Shown in pieces: positions 7,602-15,623 of a stretch of 18,769 bases of DNA. Location: positions 1 to 18,769 of the forward strand of contig URVL01000028.1 of the NCBI GenBank assembly GCA_900551265.1. The letters run 5' to 3'. Numbering within the stretch: position 1 is the first letter of the stretch; each line of letters begins with the position of its first letter. The position numbers were made by a program, and so were the translations under genes. The notes below the pieces were generated by a model. The model made no database searches, was not told where the DNA came from, and saw only the letters and a program-made list of their open reading frames with translations. Origin of the DNA: an uncultured Eubacteriales bacterium. GTDB lineage: Bacteria > Bacillota > Clostridia > Oscillospirales > QAMX01.

Positions 7602-8616
7602 AAATCAGCCCGACGCTGCCAACTTTTACGCCGCGAACATAGACATCCGCAGTTCCTGCATGCTCTCCGCGCATACGCCCGCCATATACAAACGACGGGA
7701 GATGTAACCGAATTTCCGCAGTTTCATATTCATATGGTGTTAACCAAACGGAAAAATCTTCAACATAAGCTACCTTCACATCACTGCCGGAAACACTCGG
7801 TATCACCGCTGCCCGTTCGCCTGTTTGCACAAGTGTATATTCTTCCAGAGCATCGAACACCGCGCGATACAGTTTTTCATGGTCGTTCCAATCATCTGGC
7901 GCCGCAAGTGTCACGGCAATAAAACGCCGGCCCTCGCGCTCTGCACAGCTTACCAGACACCGGCCGGCAGCCTTGGTAAAACCAGTCTTCACGCCGCAAA
8001 CGCCGTCCAAACGCCACAAAAGCTTATTGTGATTGTGCATGAAGCGTCCCGCAATTGTTATCTCCTTGGTCGACACAATTTCATAAAAAGTTTCATTGCG
8101 CATGGCATGCGCCGCGAGCGTCGCCAGATCACGCGCAGTGGAATAATTGTGTTCGCCATCCAGTCCATGCGGATTTTCAAACGATGTATCTGCAAGGCCC
8201 AAATCCTGGGCATACATATTCATCATCATCACAAAAGTTTCCACATCTCCCTTGCCGCAATGATGCGCAAGGGCAAGTCCCGCATCGTTGCCAGACATCA
8301 AAAGTAAGCCATAGAGAAGTTCGCGCACGGTCACATCGTCGCCTGCACGCAGGTACATGGACGATCCGCCGACGCGCTCACAATCCTCTGTCACTACGAC
8401 TTTTTCGTCAAGTTCACAGTTTTCAATCGCTACGAGCGCGGTCATAATCTTTGTTGTGCTCGCAATCAGACGCCTTTCGTCCGGGTTCTTCTCATAAAGA
8501 GCTTCTCCTGATTCTGCGTCTATTAAAATTGCGCTGCCTGCGCTGAGATCACCCGCACAGGCACCACATGTCATGGCGGATATCAACAATACCGCACAGA
8601 TCAACTTCTTTATCAC
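7594..8616 (-). CDS. dacF: D-alanyl-D-alanine carboxypeptidase, DacF type
   Basis: A penicillin-binding serine peptidase of family S11 that trims the terminal D-Ala from peptidoglycan stem peptides outside the membrane. The 340-residue product starts with a secretory signal (about 1-21, cleavage near ACA-G). The three active-site motifs are intact: STTK (S53, K56), SGN (108-110) and KTG (210-212). The rest is a beta-rich C-terminal PBP5-like domain. Translation starts at a GTG at 8616 with GAGGTGA upstream at a slightly long spacing. DacF in Bacillus is forespore-expressed, and the neighbouring ytfJ and DUF2953 genes make a sporulation role plausible here. That role is inferred from context. 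Confidence 0.92.
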   Translation of the reverse strand: MIKKLICAVLLISAMTCGACAGDLSAGSAILIDAESGEALYEKNPDERRLIASTTKIMTALVAIENCELDEKVVVTEDCERVGGSSMYLRAGDDVTVRELLYGLLLMSGNDAGLALAHHCGKGDVETFVMMMNMYAQDLGLADTSFENPHGLDGEHNYSTARDLATLAAHAMRNETFYEIVSTKEITIAGRFMHNHNKLLWRLDGVCGVKTGFTKAAGRCLVSCAEREGRRFIAVTLAAPDDWNDHEKLYRAVFDALEEYTLVQTGERAAVIPSVSGSDVKVAYVEDFSVWLTPYEYETAEIRLHLPSFVYGGRMRGEHAGTADVYVRGVKVGSVGLIYE

Positions 8617-8679
8617 AGCCGTTTTTCACCTCAAAGCGGCCGCGCAGATGCCAAAACAAATACCGTAAAAACCGGCAGC

Positions 8680-9093
8680 CTACTCTTCTATTATTGTTTC
8701 TTCCTTTTTCGTGCGGGAGGCAAGAAAGTCCTCCACTTTTTCGATTACCTGGGGCAACAGTTCCAAAATGCGGTCCGCCGTAGTCTGCGGCGCAGAATCC
8801 ACACTTAGTACGCGCACATTTCCATCCGCTATCACAAGAAATACAACGGGCGTAATCGTAATGCCGGCTCCGCCGCCGCCGCCAAAATTTCGGCCCTCCT
8901 CAGCCGGCTTATTTTTTCCAAAATCGGAACCTCCGGAACCAAAACCAACGCTGATTTTCGATACAGGAACCAGTGTAACCCCATCCGCGCGGATTGGTTC
9001 CCCAACGATGGTATTCGAATCAATCATTTCCTTAACCTTCTGCATGGTAATGCCCATGACTTCGCTGATCGGATGTCTGCCTGTCTCGCTCAT
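8680..9093 (-). CDS. ytfJ: GerW-family sporulation protein YtfJ
   Basis: A 137-residue protein of the YtfJ/GerW family, needed for normal spore formation and germination in Bacillus; its biochemical role is not settled. The family pattern is visible: ISEVMGITMQKVKEMID near the start, the VGEPI...VTLVPVSKISVGFGSGGSDFG core (about 30-59), a glycine run (GGGGGAG, 71-77) and a hydrophobic ITITPVVFLVIADG strand. The start at 9093 is chosen because GGAGG lies 5 nt upstream. Upstream in-frame codons to 9135 would overlap the DUF2953 gene. It lies 22 bp after DUF2953, the same pairing as ytfI-ytfJ in Bacillus. Confidence 0.92.
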   Translation of the reverse strand: MSETGRHPISEVMGITMQKVKEMIDSNTIVGEPIRADGVTLVPVSKISVGFGSGGSDFGKNKPAEEGRNFGGGGGAGITITPVVFLVIADGNVRVLSVDSAPQTTADRILELLPQVIEKVEDFLASRTKKEETIIEE

Positions 9094-9115
9094 AAATGCC
9101 TCCATTATACCATTT

Positions 9116-9784
9116 CTACAATTCTGCAGCGCCATTTTCCAGTTCCGTATTCACAACACGTTTTCCCACCTTATGCGATGCGTCATCGGCCCTTCGAAAA
9201 AGGTCCCTATGCCGCCAAAGCACCTTCAAGGCACCAAAAAGTGCCGCCAAGATATAAAGAATGCGAAAACTTACCTCAAGCACGCCTTCGGCATGTATTT
9301 TGCTGCTTTCGTAATCCAGCTCAACGCCAACATCAAAAGCCTTTACCGTCACCAGACGTTCAAGTAGAGCGTGTACAGCGCCGACCACAGCCCAGAGACG
9401 TCCATATGCAATCGCTGCAGAAGCTGCATCCGTGCCCCCCGCCGTTATCCGCCCGCTCAGTTCCCTGATACAAATCCGCTTTATCAGACGAGTGGCAACG
9501 CCACCCATTTCGCCAATCAGGTCCAGCATGTCCCGCAAGGCCGGCTTTTTCTTTTTTCCTGCGTTCTTTTTCTCACCGGACAAATTTTCAACGCGTTTTT
9601 TTTCATTTTTTTCCTTCTGTTGCTTGGTCTTTTTACCCGTATGGATAGGGACCCGGACACAACCCACACAAAGGAAAAACCTGGTTTTTTCCGCGGCGAA
9701 CTCCACTCGCAGCCCAAGCCGCAGCAAGAGTAGTATACCCAATATCAGCGCCGTTATCAGCAGCGCAACCAACCAGCCGTTCAC
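9116..9784 (-). CDS. DUF2953 membrane protein (YtfI-like)
   Basis: A 222-residue protein of unknown biochemical role, matching DUF2953/YtfI by its position before ytfJ and its architecture. An N-terminal hydrophobic helix (about 4-22) is followed by a short beta segment (RVEFAAEKTRFFLCVGCVRVPI). Then comes a lysine-rich low-complexity linker (about 51-80) and a C-terminal region with the AYGRLWAVVGAVHALL and VELDYESSKIHAEGVLEVSFRILYIL segments typical of the family. It begins with GTG at 9784, GGAGAG 5 nt upstream, one base after the scpB stop. A link to sporulation is inferred from conserved linkage to ytfJ. Confidence 0.82.
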   Translation of the reverse strand: MNGWLVALLITALILGILLLLRLGLRVEFAAEKTRFFLCVGCVRVPIHTGKKTKQQKEKNEKKRVENLSGEKKNAGKKKKPALRDMLDLIGEMGGVATRLIKRICIRELSGRITAGGTDAASAAIAYGRLWAVVGAVHALLERLVTVKAFDVGVELDYESSKIHAEGVLEVSFRILYILAALFGALKVLWRHRDLFRRADDASHKVGKRVVNTELENGAAEL

Positions 9785-9785
9785 A

Positions 9786-10418
9786 TCAACTCTCCGGACG
9801 CTCCGTAGCGCCGTCGCTGTTCATTTTTACAATTTCCTGTGCGCCCGTACTCTCAGGTTGCGTGTCCGAGGCATTTGAGGGCTTTTGTTCCTCAGCTCTA
9901 AGCGCGCGTATCTCCGGCAATTCCGCCAGTTCCTCATATGAGGAAACGCCAAAAATTCTCAAAAATTCCGGCGTTGTGCGCAACAACACCGGCCTTCCCG
10001 GTACATCCAACCGTCCAGCTTCTTCTACAATCCCCTTGTCCATGAGCGCGCCAACTGTATAGGAACTATCTACACCGCGAACCTGCTCAATATAAGCGCG
10101 CGTTGTCGGCTGATTTGCCGCAATGATCGCCAAAACCTCCAGAGAGGGTTGGGAAAGCGCGGGTGCGCGCCGCATCTCAAGCGCTGTGCGAACACAGTCC
10201 GCATACTCTGGCGCCGTGACAAGCTGCGCGGTCTCATTGACACGCATAAGACGAATACCGCGCCTGTCAAAACGATAAGCCCCCTCCAATTCGTCAAGTG
10301 CTGCAGCAAGTTCAATCGGTTCGCAGGCAGCGCCCACGCATAATCTGTCAAACGGCACAGGGTCTCCCGCCGCAAAAAGTATCGCCTCAATTATATTGCA
10401 AAGCTCCGGCATACTCAC
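9786..10418 (-). CDS. scpB: Segregation and condensation protein B
   Basis: ScpB is the winged-helix (kite) subunit of the bacterial SMC-ScpA-ScpB condensin that compacts and segregates the chromosome. The 210-residue product carries the signature LSQPSLEVLAIIAANQPTTR, the RGVDSSYTVGALMDKGIVEEAGR segment and PGRPVLLRTTPEFLRIFG. The last ~40 residues form a polar, probably disordered tail that is longer than usual. Translation starts at a GTG (10418) overlapping the scpA stop (GTGA), with GGAG 7 nt before it. An ATG two codons later (10412) is an alternative. Confidence 0.95.
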   Translation of the reverse strand: MSMPELCNIIEAILFAAGDPVPFDRLCVGAACEPIELAAALDELEGAYRFDRRGIRLMRVNETAQLVTAPEYADCVRTALEMRRAPALSQPSLEVLAIIAANQPTTRAYIEQVRGVDSSYTVGALMDKGIVEEAGRLDVPGRPVLLRTTPEFLRIFGVSSYEELAELPEIRALRAEEQKPSNASDTQPESTGAQEIVKMNSDGATERPES

Positions 10419-11131
10419 GTCCCCTCTCCGCCTTCAAACACAATTCCACCGTCCGGTGTGTCTTCCACACTGACTCTCCTGTTGGCCATTAACTCCAAAA
10501 GCGCCAAAAACACCGCAACAAGTTCTGAGCGCGAGTGTACCTGGCGATAAAGACTGCGTACCGTAACGCTTCCCTGTTCCGATAGGGTGTCCATAATCCG
10601 GGCAATCTTTTCTTCCACCGGAACCGGTTCAAATCCGACAATCCCATCAAAAGCAGATGCCGACGGCGGCATTTTCCGGCGTGCCCGTTCTACGACGCCA
10701 GACGCTGCCCGGCATAGGTCACCCGGCGTATGGCAATACCGCACAGCCGCAGCGCGCAATGGTTCCGGCGATTTTGTAAAGCAATTCCTTCCCTCTTGAA
10801 TCCTTTTCGAAAAAAAAGGTGCAGCATCCTTTACCTTTTTATATTCAACCAGACTCTGCGCCAAGGCGGCACGCGGATCTTCCTCTTCCTTTTCGGGCTT
10901 TGGCAGAAGGAGTCGTGTCTTTATATACACAAGTCTTGCCGCCATTGCCACAAAGTCACAGGCATTTTCCAGATCTTCCTCTAAAATACGATCCAGTATT
11001 GCCAGATACTGTTCTAAGATCAGCGCAACAGGAATATCCATAATATCTACCCGGTTGGCCGATATCAGCTGCAACAGCAAGTCAAGCGGACCTTCAAACG
11101 AGTCCAGTTTAAACGTTATAGTATGATCCAT
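10415..11131 (-). CDS. scpA: Segregation and condensation protein A
   Basis: ScpA is the kleisin that bridges the SMC heads in condensin. The 238-residue product starts with the classic FEGPLDLLLQLI motif (about 13-24) of the SMC-neck-binding helices. It continues with RLVYIKTRLLLPKP and ends with a winged helix that includes VTVRSLYRQV and the conserved FLALLELM. Length is normal. It overlaps the protease gene upstream by 16 bp and scpB downstream by 4 bp, so the two subunits are likely translated in a coupled way. Confidence 0.95.
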   Translation of the reverse strand: MDHTITFKLDSFEGPLDLLLQLISANRVDIMDIPVALILEQYLAILDRILEEDLENACDFVAMAARLVYIKTRLLLPKPEKEEEDPRAALAQSLVEYKKVKDAAPFFSKRIQEGRNCFTKSPEPLRAAAVRYCHTPGDLCRAASGVVERARRKMPPSASAFDGIVGFEPVPVEEKIARIMDTLSEQGSVTVRSLYRQVHSRSELVAVFLALLELMANRRVSVEDTPDGGIVFEGGEGT

Positions 11132-11751
11132 CTGACCACACTCTCTATCTCGTTCAGCAGATACCCCCGCGCTACCGACAGCGGCGTTGAAAGCACACCT
11201 GTTATTAACAACAAAATCAATATAAACTGAATTTGGCGCTCATAGCGTAACAGGTAATACGCCCACTTGGACGGCAGAAAAACGTTCAAAATGCGCGAAC
11301 CATCCAGTGGCGGCAGCGGAATTAGGTTAAATACGGCAAAGCCGGCGCTTAATGCAGCCAAAATCACAAAAAAAGTCCCCATAGCGTTCGCAAACGCAGA
11401 CTCCGGGAAATAGATGGCCAAAATATAATAGAGTAGCACCCCTGCAAAGCTCAATACTACATTCATGACCGGACCTGCCGCTGCCACCAGCGCCATATCG
11501 CGTCTCGGATGGCGGAAGCGCCTTGCATCGACCGGAACAGGTTTCGCCCAGCCAAAGCGCAGAAATACCATACACACAAGGCCCAGCAGATCAATATGCC
11601 GAAAGGGGTTCAGCGTTAACCGGCCGCAATCACGCGCTGTCGTATCGCCCAATTTATAGGCGACAAACCCATGAGCCGCCTCATGGAATGTCAATGCCAG
11701 CAAAACGGCCGGTATTGTAATCAACAATTCCCAAACATTAAAATTAGGCAA
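11116..11751 (-). CDS. Site-2 protease family (M50) membrane metalloprotease
   Basis: A 211-residue integral membrane zinc protease of the small YwhC-like M50 type; its substrate is unknown. The zinc motif HEAAH (H23, E24, H27) lies in the first membrane helix, and the third ligand is D150 in NLIPLPPLDGSR. The segment GRLTLNPFRHIDLLG is also typical. No PDZ domain is present, unlike RseP or SpoIVFB-CBS types. The start is a TTG at 11751. No ATG is available in frame, and GGAG lies 7 nt upstream. It is the first gene of the long operon. Location directly before scpA is common in Clostridia. Confidence 0.9.
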   Translation of the reverse strand: MPNFNVWELLITIPAVLLALTFHEAAHGFVAYKLGDTTARDCGRLTLNPFRHIDLLGLVCMVFLRFGWAKPVPVDARRFRHPRRDMALVAAAGPVMNVVLSFAGVLLYYILAIYFPESAFANAMGTFFVILAALSAGFAVFNLIPLPPLDGSRILNVFLPSKWAYYLLRYERQIQFILILLLITGVLSTPLSVARGYLLNEIESVVRWIIL

Positions 11752-11769
11752 GATAAAACTCCGATGTAC

Positions 11770-11803
11770 AAAAAAATAATGTATAAAGACAATTTATTAT
11801 ACA
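11770..11803 (-). terminator. Weak AT-rich terminator candidate after gerAB
   Basis: Just after the gerAB stop, the minus strand has TGTATAA and TTATACA arms (11803-11797 and 11786-11780) followed by TTATTTTTTT. The stem has only one G-C pair, so termination would be inefficient. The left arm overlaps the -10 of the next operon. Confidence 0.35.
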
Positions 11804-11824
11804 CTACATGATTTGCCTTTTCAA
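11796..11824 (-). promoter_or_regulatory. Promoter of the scpA-to-ispH/rpsA operon
   Basis: A -35 TTGAAA (11824-11819), a 17-bp spacer and a perfect -10 TATAAT (11801-11796) lie on the minus strand. The expected start is near 11789, about 38 nt before the protease start. The -35 and part of the spacer lie inside the last codons of gerAB. This is the only strong promoter I found ahead of the twelve-gene block. Confidence 0.75.
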
Positions 11825-12910
11825 GCGACGTGCCAATATTTTTCGACGCATGCCTTTTTTTATCGAGCATATCGCTACGCATGTCAAGGGAACAACTATC
11901 TGAAGAGGTACCGATATCAGAGGCCACACCATATAACGCTTTTCCAGTACCACACTCGTCTGATAAAGGCTAAAGCAAAGAAGCAGTCCAACCACGGCCC
12001 CCGCTGAAATACTCATCCAGGGTCTGTGTTTTTCCAGAACCGCATCAATCCCCTGCGAAACGAAAAGCAGTGTCACAGCCGATTCCATAATCCCCGCCGC
12101 TGCAGGAATCAGCGACGTCAGCACCTCCGTGCGCTGTTCAAAATTGGTATATCCCGTAATACTGTCGGCATGATTGGTTGAAAAGCTCAACATGCCAGAA
12201 AGTGAACCGCCGAGCACCATGGTGTCTCTTGCAAACGAAAGAGAGAGTATTAAGGTTGCCAGGAACCAGGGAATCAACCAGTGTCTCATCTCCAAGCGCC
12301 CCTTTACCTTAGACAGTAATGAAAATACAACGATCGGTTCTCCAAAGGGAAAGGAAAGATACCGGTATGCACCAATTAAAACGGCATGCTTATTCTCAGC
12401 AACCGGGAACAGATACTCAAAGTGGAACGAAGTAATGGAAGTAAGCATTGAAATCACGATAAATAAAATCACAACAGGGAAAACAAACGATGCCCACTTT
12501 CCCATAACAACAGTGCCCTTGTGTACCAAATATGTGGCGCATAGCGCAATCGCCGTTGCCATTACATATTTGGGGGTGTCCGGGAGAATGTTTGAACTGA
12601 CAAATCGTGCAAAACAATTAAATGACATACTGAGCAAAAGGACACCGTAAATTACATAGAGAACTGCCACAATCTTCATGATGGTCTTTCCGAAAATATC
12701 CGCCGTAATTTCAAAAAAGTTTTTACCAGGATATCTCTTTGAGAGGAAATAAAAGAGCAGAAATACCGGTACATAAAAAAGCGCCGATAAAATGATGCAA
12801 AGCCAGGAGTCTCTTCCCGCCACACGATCATTTCCTAAAATGTAGGCATTTGCAATATATAAAAGCGCCGCCACAATACAAAACACTTTAGGACTTATAC
12901 TCCTATACAT
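11804..12910 (-). CDS. gerAB: Spore germination receptor subunit B (GerAB/spore permease)
   Basis: The amino-acid-permease-like subunit of a germinant receptor in the spore inner membrane; in Bacillus this subunit binds the germinant. The 368-residue product is very hydrophobic, with about ten predicted membrane segments. The first contains SPKVFCIVAALLYIANAYILG, and a conserved FPFGEPIVVFSLL segment lies mid-protein. The C-terminus is highly basic (KKGMRRKILARRLKRQ). The ATG has AAAGGA about 8 nt upstream. It follows gerAC by 12 bp and is the last gene of the operon. The natural germinant cannot be read from sequence. Confidence 0.9.
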   Translation of the reverse strand: MYRSISPKVFCIVAALLYIANAYILGNDRVAGRDSWLCIILSALFYVPVFLLFYFLSKRYPGKNFFEITADIFGKTIMKIVAVLYVIYGVLLLSMSFNCFARFVSSNILPDTPKYVMATAIALCATYLVHKGTVVMGKWASFVFPVVILFIVISMLTSITSFHFEYLFPVAENKHAVLIGAYRYLSFPFGEPIVVFSLLSKVKGRLEMRHWLIPWFLATLILSLSFARDTMVLGGSLSGMLSFSTNHADSITGYTNFEQRTEVLTSLIPAAAGIMESAVTLLFVSQGIDAVLEKHRPWMSISAGAVVGLLLCFSLYQTSVVLEKRYMVWPLISVPLQIVVPLTCVAICSIKKGMRRKILARRLKRQIM

Positions 12911-12922
12911 GGTTTCTTCCTT

Positions 12923-14044
12923 TCAGTTTAACAGTATCCGCATGCCTGTAGAACTGTTATTATTTTTAAAGTCAGTCTCTATTTGTGTCTCAATGTCCTG
13001 AAAAATGTCATACCAGGAAGTAAAAGTTTTATAAGCGTCCGGGTTTCTCTGCCATATCAGGTTTCCCCACCCAAGAACATCGCAGGAAAGGCCCTGTAAA
13101 CGTTCAACCATGTCTGTCAAATGATCCTTCACAAAATCGCCCAATGCGGTGTTTACCCGCTCTATTGCGGCCGGATCGTTGCTGTTAATATCGCCATCTA
13201 TCATTAAAATTTCATAATTCGCGCTGATTTTCATTTCCGCACGTACGCCTTCGTCTACAATTACGGGATCCGTATGAATGTTCCAGTCTTCCACATTTAC
13301 TGAAACGCGGGAATTATCAACCAAAAAGTCAAATTCCGTTCTCTTCACACCATCTGATAACAGTTGTACGAACACCGTCTCTTCATCGCGCAACCATCCC
13401 ACAAGTTTATCGTCTTTAAATACACCACATCCAGACACGTCGACAGAGTTGCTTTTTTCTGTCACATCGCTCAAAATCTGTGACAGAGCAAATTCGGCGC
13501 CGGGCTCCAACATTCTATTAATAATATAATAGGCATTCGACTCTACGGTTTTTCCAAGTTCACTCTGTTCCTGAATAATGGACGTGATCGCAAAACTTTT
13601 TATATTGGAACCGTGGCATTCCAGTTCAAACACCTCTGCCGCGGTCTCCAGGCGCGAAACCGCCATCGTCAACGTCAAGTGCATTTCGCGTTCGTTCAAA
13701 ATATAATCGAGCAGTTCCTGTATTCCGTGTTCGGCATATTTATTGTCCAGAATCAGCAACGTTGCGTGGTACCAATAGAGTCTTTTGCCCGACTGGTTGA
13801 TAATATCATAAACTGCCTCTGCAATGCTTTTTCCCTTTCCTGTTAAAATTGTGCTTTCCATGCCTGGCGATTCGCTGTCTTTAAAATTCACGGTCTCGGC
13901 CGTCAGCAGGATTTCACCGGATTCCGTAAGGTCAATTGCCGCACCTGCAATAATCGTGCGTTCATTCAGCTCGCTATAGCTCCAACAGCCACTCAGCAGT
14001 AACAGTAATACGCTCGGTAATATCAGTCGAAGGAAAAGCTTCAT
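12923..14044 (-). CDS. gerAC: Spore germination receptor lipoprotein (GerAC)
   Basis: The lipoprotein subunit of the germinant receptor, anchored on the outer face of the spore inner membrane. The 373-residue product begins with a lipoprotein signal ending in LLSGC (lipidated C20), followed by the family hallmark CWSYSELNERTIIAGAAID. Other typical features are the LTLTMAVS strand segment, the SGCGVFKDDKLVGWL motif near 205-220 and the C-terminal domain with VKDHLTDMVERLQ. The start overlaps the gerAA stop by ATGA. It lies between gerAA and gerAB, unlike the A-B-C order of Bacillus gerA. Confidence 0.92.
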   Translation of the reverse strand: MKLFLRLILPSVLLLLLSGCWSYSELNERTIIAGAAIDLTESGEILLTAETVNFKDSESPGMESTILTGKGKSIAEAVYDIINQSGKRLYWYHATLLILDNKYAEHGIQELLDYILNEREMHLTLTMAVSRLETAAEVFELECHGSNIKSFAITSIIQEQSELGKTVESNAYYIINRMLEPGAEFALSQILSDVTEKSNSVDVSGCGVFKDDKLVGWLRDEETVFVQLLSDGVKRTEFDFLVDNSRVSVNVEDWNIHTDPVIVDEGVRAEMKISANYEILMIDGDINSNDPAAIERVNTALGDFVKDHLTDMVERLQGLSCDVLGWGNLIWQRNPDAYKTFTSWYDIFQDIETQIETDFKNNNSSTGMRILLN

Positions 14045-15498
14045 GATTCCGTACGCCCCTCATTTTCCCTTACGCTTGGCTTATGCAACATCCAAAGCGG
14101 TGCTCGAAGTCCTGTGTCACGCATATCTTCTAACTTCCATGTTGCTATGAAAGATGTGTACGGTACGCCAAAACTGTTCATGGATATCAACATTGCCAGA
14201 ATAAACAGGACACCAATAATATACCCATATAGTCCAACCATGGCGGAAAGCGTCAACAAAAAAAGCCGGGTTACCAGCATGGCCTCCTTCATCTTGGGTA
14301 CCATTAAATCCGTCAGACCGGTGAAGGCGACTACAATCACGAGAGGTGCCGAAATAAACCTGGCGTCCACGGCAGCCTGTCCAATTACAACGCCGCCAAC
14401 GGTGGAAAGCGCATTGCCAATTCCCTGCGGCATCATAATACCGGCTTCATTTAAAAGTTCAAACGCTGCAAGCATAACAAACAACTCAAGGACTGCGGAA
14501 AGCGGTACGCCTTCGCGTGATGAAGCGACAGAAATCAGAAGTTTAACCGGAAGCATTTCCTGATGAAAACAAATCAGCGAAATATAGATTGCAGGAACGC
14601 TAACAGATAGAAACACGCCGACAATACGCAACAGGCGTTGCGCACTTCCAAGCCAGAAATTTGAATAGTAATCGTTTCCGGATTGAAAATATTCCAATAA
14701 TAGGAATGGCACACTCAACACACTCGGTGTTCCATCTACCAGGATGATAATCCGCCCCTCCAGAATCTTCGCTGCGGCGATATCCGGCTTCTCCGTCATG
14801 CCCACGGTTTTAAAAGGAGAGTACCTGGAATCACGGATATACTCCTCAATATAATTTGCAGAAAGCGCCGTTTTTAGATGGATCCGTGACAAACGCTTTT
14901 TCAATCGTTCCAGCACATTTTTGTCAACCAGCGAATCCAAATAGCACAGGCAAATCTTCTGGTCGGACAGCGTTGTCACGCTCTGCATATCCATTTTCAG
15001 ATCCGGTGACAATAAACAGCGGCGCAAAAGCGCCGTATTGGCTATGATGGATTCAGTAAAACCCTCTCTTGGGCCCCGAAGGTTTTTTTCAGAATCCGGT
15101 TCGTCAACGCCGCGGGTTTTATATCCCTTTGACGACGCCGAAATGACTTCCTTATAACCGTCTATAAAAATCAGCGTATCGCCTTGAATCATGGCAGCAC
15201 ATGCCTTGGAAAGATCCTCCGTAATATTAAACGTATCCGTTGTAATCACGCGCTGCGCCACCGCCTCAGGCGAAACCTCTCCGTCGCAGAGCGTTAAAGG
15301 ACGTATGATATTCAGGTCAATAATCTGATTGTCTACCATTCCGTCAAAATAGGCAATAAAATAGCGGTTCTCTCCGTTTCGGGATACAATGTGCCGCAAG
15401 TTGAAAACACTGTCTTTATCAAAAATCCGATTCATAATCGTTTCGTTTACGGCAAGATTCTCGTTGAGTACGATTTTCCGGATTTCATCGTTCGTCAT
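14041..15498 (-). CDS. gerAA: Spore germination receptor subunit A (GerAA)
   Basis: The A subunit of the Ger-type germinant receptor: a cytoplasmic N-terminal domain and a membrane C-terminal part. The 485-residue product has the diagnostic NLRGPREGFTE (about 139-149), VGMTEKPD and LEGRIIILVDGTPSVLSVP motifs of the soluble domain. The membrane region starts near 285 and includes SREGVP (327-332) and GNALSTVGGVVIGQAAV. Some normally conserved positions differ: LNEAG where LREAG is usual, and MMP for RLP. The start at 15498 is chosen because AAGGGG lies 7 nt upstream. The frame is open to 15597 but runs through the preceding terminator. Expression in the forespore is expected from the family. 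Confidence 0.92.
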   Translation of the reverse strand: MTNDEIRKIVLNENLAVNETIMNRIFDKDSVFNLRHIVSRNGENRYFIAYFDGMVDNQIIDLNIIRPLTLCDGEVSPEAVAQRVITTDTFNITEDLSKACAAMIQGDTLIFIDGYKEVISASSKGYKTRGVDEPDSEKNLRGPREGFTESIIANTALLRRCLLSPDLKMDMQSVTTLSDQKICLCYLDSLVDKNVLERLKKRLSRIHLKTALSANYIEEYIRDSRYSPFKTVGMTEKPDIAAAKILEGRIIILVDGTPSVLSVPFLLLEYFQSGNDYYSNFWLGSAQRLLRIVGVFLSVSVPAIYISLICFHQEMLPVKLLISVASSREGVPLSAVLELFVMLAAFELLNEAGIMMPQGIGNALSTVGGVVIGQAAVDARFISAPLVIVVAFTGLTDLMVPKMKEAMLVTRLFLLTLSAMVGLYGYIIGVLFILAMLISMNSFGVPYTSFIATWKLEDMRDTGLRAPLWMLHKPSVRENEGRTES

Positions 15499-15534
15499 GC
15501 TCTCACCCCTTTGAGATAGCATAGCCAGACCGAA

Positions 15535-15576
15535 CATAAAAAATACGCGCCGCTTCCTTTCATGGCAGCGGCGCGC
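15535..15576 (-). terminator. Terminator after the RluA-family gene
   Basis: GC-rich arms CGCGCCGCT and AGCGGCGCG (15546-15554, 15567-15575) with a 12-nt loop are followed on the minus strand by TATTTTTTATG. It lies about 50 bp after the pseudouridine synthase stop and ends about 40 bp before gerAA, so gerAA must be driven from within or just after it. Confidence 0.75.
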
Positions 15577-15623
15577 AAATGAAATATGATTCTTCAAAAA
15601 GTTAAAAAAAGAAAAAATAACAA

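Noticed and set aside
8617..8679. 63-bp gap between ytfJ and dacF as a terminator or internal promoter
   Set aside because: I found no stable hairpin with a T-tract and no promoter pair. It holds only the dacF ribosome binding site.
9104..9109. TATAAT on the minus strand just before ytfJ
   Set aside because: No -35 is found at 16-18 bp spacing, and the start would fall in the ytfJ ribosome binding site.
15517..15546. Possible sigma-G promoter for gerAA (GTATT, 18 bp, TATGCTA)
   Set aside because: Each element has one mismatch, the -35 overlaps the upstream terminator, and the predicted start falls on the ribosome binding site. Spacing alone is not enough to call it.
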